From Sphaerochaeta sp. UBA5849 (GTDB taxonomy: Bacteria > Spirochaetota > Spirochaetia > Sphaerochaetales > Sphaerochaetaceae): DNA of 25,392 nt. Below the pieces are notes generated by a model, which searched no databases, was not told the DNA's origin, and was given only the letters and a program-made list of their open reading frames with translations. The position numbers and the translations under genes are program-made. The stretch lies in assembly GCA_002432715.1 (NCBI GenBank), contig DJGJ01000015.1:1-25392 (forward strand), written 5' to 3'. Positions 19,750 through 25,392 of the stretch are shown one piece after another; the stretch's first letter is position 1; each line of letters begins with the position of its first letter.

Positions 19750-20709
19750 CGTTCGTGCAAGAGAATCGATGATCGCCCAGTCCTTGGCTGTAATCACAAG
19801 GTCTTGAGCCTTGCTGTTCTCCTCGATCTGGTTGGGTTTTCTTGCCCCGCACAGAACGTTCATGGTACCGGTTGCCTGTCTGGTCCATGCAATGACCAGA
19901 TTTCCCACACGTGTGTTGTAGGTATCTGCCATGGTTTCAAGCGAGGTGAGCAGCGTCATCACCTTGGGCCGGTTCTCCATCTTGTACCAGGCTACCGATG
20001 CCTTGGCTGTCCCTACAACATTCTGTGAAAGTGCTGCTTTTCCGGTCAACACACCGCGTTCAAGCGGGCTGTAAGCCTGGAAGGTGATACGGTTCTCTGC
20101 ACAATAGGAAGCAAGATCGGCTTTATCTCTCCAAAGCATGCTGAAACGCTCCTGCACCAAAGAGGGGGTTCCAAATTTCTGGTACTCCTTCAACTCCTCA
20201 AGGCTGACGTTGCAGGCTCCATAGCTGCGGATTTTTCCCTGCTGCTTGAGCAGTTCAAAGGCTTCAATGGTCTCTTCAATCGGTGTATGGAACGGAGGAA
20301 TCGACTGCCAGTGGGTCAACAGCAGATCGATATAGTCGGTCTTGAGCCGCCCAAGGCTCTCTTCCACTTGCTTGATGATACTCTGCTTACCCAGGTTGCG
20401 CCGAATTGTGACACCGTCACGGCTTTTATGCACCGACCCTTCATCATCGTTTCCCCAGACCAAACCACATTTGGTGGCCAATACCGCCTGATGGCGTTTG
20501 CCTGCCAAGGCATCGCCAAGCAGCTGCTCGCTCAGCCCGTTGCCGTAGGCGGGGGCGGTGTCGATGAAGTTGATGCCAAGCTCGAGAGCGCGGTGTACCG
20601 TTTTTACCGCAAGGACGGGATCACTTTCACCCCAACTGTCCCCTCCCCCCATGGCCCAGGTTCCCAGGGCGATGGGAGAGACTTCGATATCGGTGGTGCC
20701 CAGTTTCAT
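19741..20709 (-). CDS. Aldo/keto reductase
   Basis: This 322-residue NADPH-dependent oxidoreductase belongs to the aldo/keto reductase family. The catalytic tetrad is visible: Asp and Tyr in NFIDTAPAYGNGLSE, Lys in VLATKCGL and His in LLLTHWQS. SYGACNVSLEEL and QAYSPLERGVLTG are family-typical cofactor-binding segments. Length and motifs resemble IolS/YghZ-type members. It is the last gene of the operon that starts with the tripartite transporter and overlaps the preceding epimerase gene by 4 bases. In this setting it probably reduces or oxidises a sugar or sugar-acid carbonyl. Confidence 0.9.
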   Translation of the reverse strand: MKLGTTDIEVSPIALGTWAMGGGDSWGESDPVLAVKTVHRALELGINFIDTAPAYGNGLSEQLLGDALAGKRHQAVLATKCGLVWGNDDEGSVHKSRDGVTIRRNLGKQSIIKQVEESLGRLKTDYIDLLLTHWQSIPPFHTPIEETIEAFELLKQQGKIRSYGACNVSLEELKEYQKFGTPSLVQERFSMLWRDKADLASYCAENRITFQAYSPLERGVLTGKAALSQNVVGTAKASVAWYKMENRPKVMTLLTSLETMADTYNTRVGNLVIAWTRQATGTMNVLCGARKPNQIEENSKAQDLVITAKDWAIIDSLARTLL

Positions 20710-21620
20710 TGTACGCTCCTCCAGGCAGCCAACAGCGTTCTTTTGGCATTGGCAACAACCAGATCGGCATCCTCCCCTGCTTGGGGTTTCACCTCAAAGG
20801 AGAGGATATTCGAGCTGTCTTCAGCCAGATATCCGATGTCCTTCATTTTCTGCAGGAAGGAAGCGAGATACTCGGTGTCGTTCTCACTGCCGGGGTAACC
20901 GAAGCGAGGATGGTAGTCGCCATAGCTGGGGTGAGTCGGGTTGCTGATCAGGGTATTTCCAACATGAACATGATGGATGTAGGGAATAATGGGATCCACA
21001 GCCTCATCGATGGTCTCCCCGATCATCGGGATATGGGAACAGTCGATCATGATGCCGAAATTGTCATACTCGCTGCACATAGCCTGTGCATACTGTCTGA
21101 CCAAGGAAGAAGGTCCAAGCAAGGATTTCTTATCGATGGTGTGGTCGAAAACTTCCAGCACCACCGGCATGGTGCCTTTGCTCTTGGCATACGCACATAT
21201 CTCTTTTGTGCTTGCAAGTAAAGCCTTGAGATAGGCCTGCTCTTTCCCGACTTCATAGCCGCGGGAAAGGAACTGAAACTCAGAGCATCCCAACTCATAT
21301 GCTTCATCGATTCCTTCCTTGAGGGCGGAAACAGCTTGTGCCCGTTCGCTCTCATCAAGACTGTTGATATTCAGCTTCCGGGAAAAAAGCAGTGAATGAC
21401 CGCTGAAGGTAGAAGTGCAGTGAGCGGTTTCCATCATGGCCGGGACTGCGTCTTTCAGACTTGCAAACGGCAAGGAGCCGAGTTCCACGACATTGAAGAA
21501 AGGATCGACCAGTATTCTTTTCAGTGATGCCTTGTACTCCTTCTCGCTTTTGAGGCAGCCGGGATAGGCCATCGAAAGCACAATACCAAGGTTGCAGTAG
21601 TTGTGGATACTGTCCTTCAT
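20706..21620 (-). CDS. Sugar phosphate isomerase/epimerase (TIM-barrel)
   Basis: This second xylose-isomerase-like TIM-barrel protein has 304 residues and is only distantly similar to the one at 13767-14585. Probable metal ligands are Glu in VVLEVFDHT, Asp in IMIDCSHIPMIGE, His in HHVHVGNTLI and Glu in LSFEVKPQ. A SYGDYHPRFGYPGSEND segment replaces the usual RxxPGxG loop, which suggests another substrate. I start at ATG 21620 (MKDSIHNYCNL) because AGGAG lies 7 nt upstream; the gene then begins one base after the racemase stop. Probably cytosolic and part of the tct operon's catabolic set. Confidence 0.82.
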   Translation of the reverse strand: MKDSIHNYCNLGIVLSMAYPGCLKSEKEYKASLKRILVDPFFNVVELGSLPFASLKDAVPAMMETAHCTSTFSGHSLLFSRKLNINSLDESERAQAVSALKEGIDEAYELGCSEFQFLSRGYEVGKEQAYLKALLASTKEICAYAKSKGTMPVVLEVFDHTIDKKSLLGPSSLVRQYAQAMCSEYDNFGIMIDCSHIPMIGETIDEAVDPIIPYIHHVHVGNTLISNPTHPSYGDYHPRFGYPGSENDTEYLASFLQKMKDIGYLAEDSSNILSFEVKPQAGEDADLVVANAKRTLLAAWRSVQ

Positions 21621-21621
21621 G

Positions 21622-22281
21622 TCACATCTCCTCAAGCATCTGTTTCACTTTCTCACAGCAAAGTATCGGGGAGGCAAGAACCGGAACTCCTGCAATCTCC
21701 TGTGCCTGCTGTTGCAGATGACCCATGGAAGCCTGGGCGAGGACAATACAGTCAAAGCCTTTGACCTTTTGGATCATCTCAAGAACAAGACGGTCGTGGG
21801 TGGCCATGTCACCGGCACGCATTGCGGTATAGGCAGGTTCATGGTCTTGGGCATCCACTTCAATTTCCACACCGGCAAGGCTTGCTTCCTGCTCCAGCTT
21901 TGCAATGGTCGGCTTGAGGGTGCTCATGGCAGTTGCCACAACCTTGATCCGTTTGCCGGTGCGAACCGCCTGCTCGGTCATTGCATCGTCTATTGCAACG
22001 ACGGGAACGTTGATGAACGGGCGGATGAGCTGCACAGCCGGGGTGAGCGTTGAACATGTGACAACTATCAGGTCGGCCTTGGTGAGTTCACAAGACTTCA
22101 GGTCATTGAAAAGACGATTGCGGTTCTCCACGGAGAAGTATCCGATTTCCGCAGGGTCTGATGCCAGAAACTCATCCAGCAGATTATGTATCTTCAGCGG
22201 CTGTCCAACCACCTGCTCCAGCAGCCGGGGAAAACTTGCGAGTACCGGCCGTACCGTATGGACAATTGCAACACGTTTCAT
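21622..22281 (-). CDS. Aspartate/glutamate racemase family protein
   Basis: This 219-residue cytosolic protein belongs to the Asp/Glu/hydantoin racemase superfamily, made of two similar lobes that each normally give one catalytic cysteine. The first is present in LIVVTCSTLTPAVQL. At the second position the sequence reads CIVLAQASMGHL, where Ala or Ser replaces the expected Cys. A two-base racemase mechanism is therefore doubtful; a lyase, isomerase or decarboxylase-type activity, as in arylmalonate decarboxylase and maleate isomerase relatives, is possible. A GAGGT ribosome site precedes the ATG. It sits between tctC and an epimerase gene, which favours a carboxylated substrate. Confidence 0.8.
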   Translation of the reverse strand: MKRVAIVHTVRPVLASFPRLLEQVVGQPLKIHNLLDEFLASDPAEIGYFSVENRNRLFNDLKSCELTKADLIVVTCSTLTPAVQLIRPFINVPVVAIDDAMTEQAVRTGKRIKVVATAMSTLKPTIAKLEQEASLAGVEIEVDAQDHEPAYTAMRAGDMATHDRLVLEMIQKVKGFDCIVLAQASMGHLQQQAQEIAGVPVLASPILCCEKVKQMLEEM

Positions 22282-22301
22282 ATTCTTACCTCATAGTGTA
22301 T

Positions 22302-22336
22302 AAAAGGGATGAGGGTGATTATATCCCCCATCCCTT
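22302..22336 (-). terminator. Terminator-like hairpin after tctC
   Basis: On the minus strand AAGGGATG pairs with CATCCCTT (arms at 22329-22336 and 22304-22311), with three further G-C pairs inside, followed by TTTTA. It lies between tctC and the racemase gene and may reduce rather than stop transcription into the enzyme genes. Confidence 0.65.
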
Positions 22337-22369
22337 CGAATGCAAACCATCAGATGCTGCTATGCATCC

Positions 22370-23359
22370 TTATTTCCCGATGGAAGCAAGGTACTCCTTC
22401 TGGAACTGCATACCATAGGCCCTGAAGGTCTCGGAATCCATGTAATCGGGAACCAGCTTCTGCTTCTCGATGTAACCCTTGTTCCAGGTTTCGGTCTCAG
22501 AGACTTTCTTGAATACGTTGGTCCAGTAGGCAACTGCTTCAGCGCTCATGGACTTCGGAGCTACGATGGATCTCCAGTTGGGAACCTCGACGTTCTTGTA
22601 TCCGAACTCACTGAGGGTGGGAGCAGAATTGAGGTTGCCGGGGAAGCGACTGGTGGAAAGAGCCAGGATCGGCTTGAGTTTGCCGGCTTCGACATACTGG
22701 GAAGCAGCAGCAGGCTTGGAGATCAAAAGGTCGAAGTGACCACCCAGGATGGCGGTGATGGCGCCGCTGGTTGCGTCGTGGGCGATGTAAGAGAACTGGT
22801 CCTCGGTTACGCCGATTTCCTTGATCAAGGCAGCATGACAAGCGATGTCGTCACCCTTGGAACCACCAAGCACGAGTCTCTCGCCTCTTTTGAGGGCAGC
22901 CAATACTTCCTCAAAGCTCTTGTACTTGGAGTACTCGCCGATGAAGATCAGGTGCTTGTCAACAGCCATGTGGGCGATGGGCTGGAAGTTCTCAAAGCGA
23001 TTGGAGGTGTTCTTCAACATCGGCATGAGGTCGCCGCTGTTGAAAGTGAGCAGGGTATGGTCGGCCTGTACACCGGCCTTGATCTGGGAAACCAAGAGGC
23101 GGCCTACCTCACCGGCGCCGTCGGTCTTGTACTGGACAACAACGTTCTGGCCGTTGAGCAGGTTCTCGGCAACAGCGATATCAATGATGGTGCGGGTGAA
23201 AATATCAGAACCACCACCGGGGGAGCTGGTTACATACCAATCGATGTTTTTGGAAGGGGTGAATGTCTTTGCAGCACCGGCAGCCTCAGTCTGGCCGGCA
23301 GCGAATACGGACATGCTTACGAGCAGCAGAACGCCAAGCAGAATAGCAAGTTTTTTCAT
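22370..23359 (-). CDS. tctC: Tripartite tricarboxylate transporter substrate-binding protein
   Basis: This 329-residue exported binding protein has a signal peptide (MKKLAILLGVLLLVSMSVFA, then AGQTEAAG, a spirochaete-like junction). Family blocks include IDWYVTSSPGGGSDIFTR, VVQYKTDGAGEVGRLLV, LVLGGSKGDDIACHAALIKE and FDLLISKPAAASQYVEAGK. These proteins catch carboxylated solutes in the periplasm and deliver them to TctAB. AGGAG lies 8 nt before the ATG. It follows tctA by 75 nt with a small intercistronic hairpin and is followed by a terminator-like hairpin, an arrangement that favours high output of the binding protein. The ligand cannot be deduced. Confidence 0.9.
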   Translation of the reverse strand: MKKLAILLGVLLLVSMSVFAAGQTEAAGAAKTFTPSKNIDWYVTSSPGGGSDIFTRTIIDIAVAENLLNGQNVVVQYKTDGAGEVGRLLVSQIKAGVQADHTLLTFNSGDLMPMLKNTSNRFENFQPIAHMAVDKHLIFIGEYSKYKSFEEVLAALKRGERLVLGGSKGDDIACHAALIKEIGVTEDQFSYIAHDATSGAITAILGGHFDLLISKPAAASQYVEAGKLKPILALSTSRFPGNLNSAPTLSEFGYKNVEVPNWRSIVAPKSMSAEAVAYWTNVFKKVSETETWNKGYIEKQKLVPDYMDSETFRAYGMQFQKEYLASIGK

Positions 23360-23383
23360 AGTCTTATCTCCTATTGTTTCTTT

Positions 23384-23399
23384 CAGGACACCTGTCCTG
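23384..23399 (-). other. Intercistronic hairpin between tctA and tctC
   Basis: CAGGACA-CC-TGTCCTG forms a 6-7-bp stem in the 75-nt gap between the two genes. There is no T-run, so an mRNA processing or stabilising role for the tctC segment is more likely than termination. Confidence 0.45.
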
Positions 23400-23434
23400 G
23401 AATTTCCATTTCATTCCAACTCGTATGAGCCGGA

Positions 23435-24946
23435 TCACTTCTTTTTCGATACTCCCGCTTTCCTCAAGATAAACTTGATGACAGGGGTGAGCACGATGGC
23501 AAACAGAACGAGCAGCAGGAATGCGGAAATCGGCTTATCGAAGAAGATGTCCAGTTTTCCATTGCTGATGATGAAGGCCTTTCTCATATTCGACTCAAGC
23601 AGCGGGGCAAGTACGAAGGCAAGCAACATCGGGGCGACACCGTAGCCGTTGCGGTCGAGAATGTAGCCGAATACGCCTGAAAGGAACATGATGATCACCC
23701 CGTACATCGAGTTGGACGTACTATAACCGCCAACTACACAGACAACGGTGATGATCGGGATCAACATACGCACCGGTACGGTCAGGATCTGGATCAAGAA
23801 GGGGATGATACCCACTGCAATGATAAGGGTCAGGATGTTCGCAAGGAACAGGCTGGCGATCAAGCCCCAGGCGAAGTCAGGGTTGGTGGTGAAGAGCAGC
23901 GGGCCAGGATTCAACCCCCACATCATAAGACCACCGAGCAGAACAGCACCGGTACCTGATCCGGGAATACCCAAGGCAAGCAATGGAGCAAAAGCACCTG
24001 CCGCCGCTGCATTGTTGGCAGACTCACATGCGGCAATTCCTTCGATGGCACCGGTTCCAAGGGGTTCTTCACTCTTGAAGGTTTTCTGCATGGCATACCC
24101 AAGGAAGGCTCCGGTAGTTGCACCGGCTCCCGGCAGTACTCCGACGAAGGTTCCCATGAAACCGCTTCTGATAGCAGGAGGCAGCAACCTTTTGAAATCA
24201 TGGGCGGTAAGTAAAGAGCCCTTGATTGTAAGCTTCTGATTGAGGTTCGCCTCAACCTTCTTGTTACGCTCCTCCATCAGCTTGAGCACTTGGCTGAAGC
24301 CTACTGTACCGATGACGAACGGAGTGAAGGGAATACCCCCCAATAGATAGATGTTGCCGAAATCAAACCGAGGACTTCCTGTCAAGGTGTCCATACCCAT
24401 GGATGCAAGCAGGACACCAACCAAGGTAAGTACGACACCCTTGGTCGGGCTCTCTCCAACCAGCCAACCGATCGAAGTCATGGCTACGAGCAACAGGGAG
24501 GTCATTTCGGCAGGGCCGAACTTCAGGCCAAGGTCGGCGAGCAGCGGTCCCATGAAGGTAAGAATAAGCATCCCGATCAAGCCGCCGATGAAGGACGACG
24601 AGTTGGCAGTAAACAGGGCTTGACCAGGACGATTTCGTTTGGTAGCCATCGGATATCCATCCAAGGCGGTCATGACTGCAGGAGAGTCGCCGGGAATGTT
24701 CAGCAGGATGGCGCTGAAGGAACCGCCGTACATGTTGGCATAGTACAGGGAGCCGAGCATGATGATTGCGGTAGTGGGATTGAACTTATACGTAAGGGGC
24801 AGCAATAAGGCAACTCCTGCCAATGACCCGATTCCTGGCATTGCACCCACGATCAAGCCCAGAATGGCACCGAGCAGGGTAACCATTACATTTTCCAAGG
24901 TAAGGACTACTGAAAAGCCCATAAACAACATTTGCAGATTTTCCAT
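23435..24946 (-). CDS. tctA: Tripartite tricarboxylate transporter large membrane subunit
   Basis: This 503-residue integral membrane protein has about 12 hydrophobic segments. GAMPGIGSLAGVALLLPLTY, YGGSFSAILLNIPGDSPAV and the later GVLPGAGATTGAFLGYAM and LALGIPGSGTGAVLLGG are the duplicated glycine/proline-rich signatures of TctA. The start is placed at ATG 24946 (MENLQMLFMGFSV), preceded by GAGAGG; an in-frame TTG 21 nt upstream is less likely. It overlaps nothing but begins 10 nt after the tctB stop. It forms the ion-driven translocation channel with TctB and takes solute from TctC. Confidence 0.93.
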   Translation of the reverse strand: MENLQMLFMGFSVVLTLENVMVTLLGAILGLIVGAMPGIGSLAGVALLLPLTYKFNPTTAIIMLGSLYYANMYGGSFSAILLNIPGDSPAVMTALDGYPMATKRNRPGQALFTANSSSFIGGLIGMLILTFMGPLLADLGLKFGPAEMTSLLLVAMTSIGWLVGESPTKGVVLTLVGVLLASMGMDTLTGSPRFDFGNIYLLGGIPFTPFVIGTVGFSQVLKLMEERNKKVEANLNQKLTIKGSLLTAHDFKRLLPPAIRSGFMGTFVGVLPGAGATTGAFLGYAMQKTFKSEEPLGTGAIEGIAACESANNAAAAGAFAPLLALGIPGSGTGAVLLGGLMMWGLNPGPLLFTTNPDFAWGLIASLFLANILTLIIAVGIIPFLIQILTVPVRMLIPIITVVCVVGGYSTSNSMYGVIIMFLSGVFGYILDRNGYGVAPMLLAFVLAPLLESNMRKAFIISNGKLDIFFDKPISAFLLLVLFAIVLTPVIKFILRKAGVSKKK

Positions 24947-24956
24947 AGTTTGCCTC

Positions 24957-25392
24957 TCAGTATGCAATAAGGTTGTAGATGAAGCCCTTGGGGAAGGGAA
25001 CCCCGAGCCACATCACAAACGCACCGATTACAATTGCCATAATCACGGCAAACCCGATCAGAGTTGCTTTCCAGCTGAATTTCTCAAACCAGCGGAGCCA
25101 AAGCAACACAAAGAGTGCCAGGCTTGGAAGCATGCCGATTACCAGCGTGGAGAGCATGATGGCTACAACACCGAGGGCGGGGTACCAGTTCTCGACCGGA
25201 AAGCCCGGGCTCTCCTCCTTCAACGACCCAATGAAGGCCAGAACACTCAAGGCGAGTAATAAAAATCCGATGATGGTTGGGAAAAAGCCTGGGAGTGGTC
25301 CCCTGACCTCATGCATGAATCCATACTTGGTTATCCCGAAATAGATAAAAACAATTGCAATAATTGCAGTCACTATCGGTGTTAGTCCGTAG
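24957..25392 (-). CDS. tctB: Tripartite tricarboxylate transporter small membrane subunit, 5' end beyond the window
   Basis: The 145 visible residues show four hydrophobic segments: TAIIAIVFIYFGIT, FFPTIIGFLLLALSVLAFI, GVVAIMLSTLVIGMLPSLALFVLL and IGFAVIMAIVIGAFVMWL. This fits TctB, the roughly 150-residue partner of TctA. The frame stays open to the window edge (YGLTPIV before the first possible GTG start at 25373), so the true start lies outside. The C-terminal FPKGFIYNLIAY is typical of the family. It is the first visible gene of the tct operon; the operon promoter is not in the window. Confidence 0.85.
   Translation of the reverse strand, partial: YGLTPIVTAIIAIVFIYFGITKYGFMHEVRGPLPGFFPTIIGFLLLALSVLAFIGSLKEESPGFPVENWYPALGVVAIMLSTLVIGMLPSLALFVLLWLRWFEKFSWKATLIGFAVIMAIVIGAFVMWLGVPFPKGFIYNLIAY

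Overview
The window looks like a chromosomal segment of a free-living, sugar-fermenting spirochaete, most likely a Sphaerochaeta-like organism. This is inferred from moderate-to-high GC, a spirochaete-style exported-protein leader (VFAAGQTEAAG), two split transketolases, many sugar-isomerase and dehydrogenase genes, and DUF6062, DUF3842 and DUF362 proteins. No rRNA, tRNA, CRISPR array, transposase or phage gene was seen.

Layout. 1-515 is a decayed membrane diguanylate cyclase. 578-1554 holds an OsmC protein and an unknown protein. 1538-4715 (minus) is an operon: class II aldolase, split transketolase pair 1, and a Cys/His-rich DUF6062 protein. 4838-6604 is prolyl-tRNA synthetase, followed by a clear terminator. 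6770-9180 carries an ankyrin-repeat protein, adenosine deaminase and a rhomboid protease. 9181-9967 has no protein gene but is the most striking part of the window. It holds three tandem units of about 245 bp, each with a paired dyad upstream element, a near-perfect sigma-54 (-24/-12) promoter, a conserved RNA 5' end (AGAACAGAGCAAC), a CCTCC anti-Shine-Dalgarno stretch, and a long terminator hairpin with a C-rich loop. I read these as three paralogous sigma-54-dependent small RNAs, analogous in architecture to the Vibrio Qrr RNAs but unrelated in sequence as far as I can judge.

9968-11004 is rlmE plus a DUF3842 gene. 10982-13728 is a metal-type ABC transporter operon. Its ATPase carries an N-terminal DUF1893 domain, and its leader contains a strong terminator hairpin that all transcription must pass. 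13767-17745 (minus) is a carbohydrate operon: transketolase pair 2, iron-type alcohol dehydrogenase and a TIM-barrel epimerase. It diverges from a FadR-type GntR regulator and a DUF362 protein (18008-19749). 19741-25392 (minus) is a tripartite tricarboxylate transporter operon (tctB, tctA, tctC) followed by an Asp/Glu-racemase-like protein, a second TIM-barrel epimerase and an aldo/keto reductase.

Working model. The right half imports a carboxylated or sugar-acid-like compound by the Tct transporter, then epimerises, reduces or oxidises it and feeds ketose phosphates to the split transketolases under GntR control. The actual substrate cannot be read from sequence. A second theme is translation initiation: four promoter-proximal genes (aldolase, adenosine deaminase, rhomboid, rlmE) have a -10 box 6-9 nt before the start codon and no Shine-Dalgarno, so they look leaderless. 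Genes inside operons mostly have good Shine-Dalgarno sites. Small RNAs carrying CCTCC would be expected to discriminate between these two mRNA classes.
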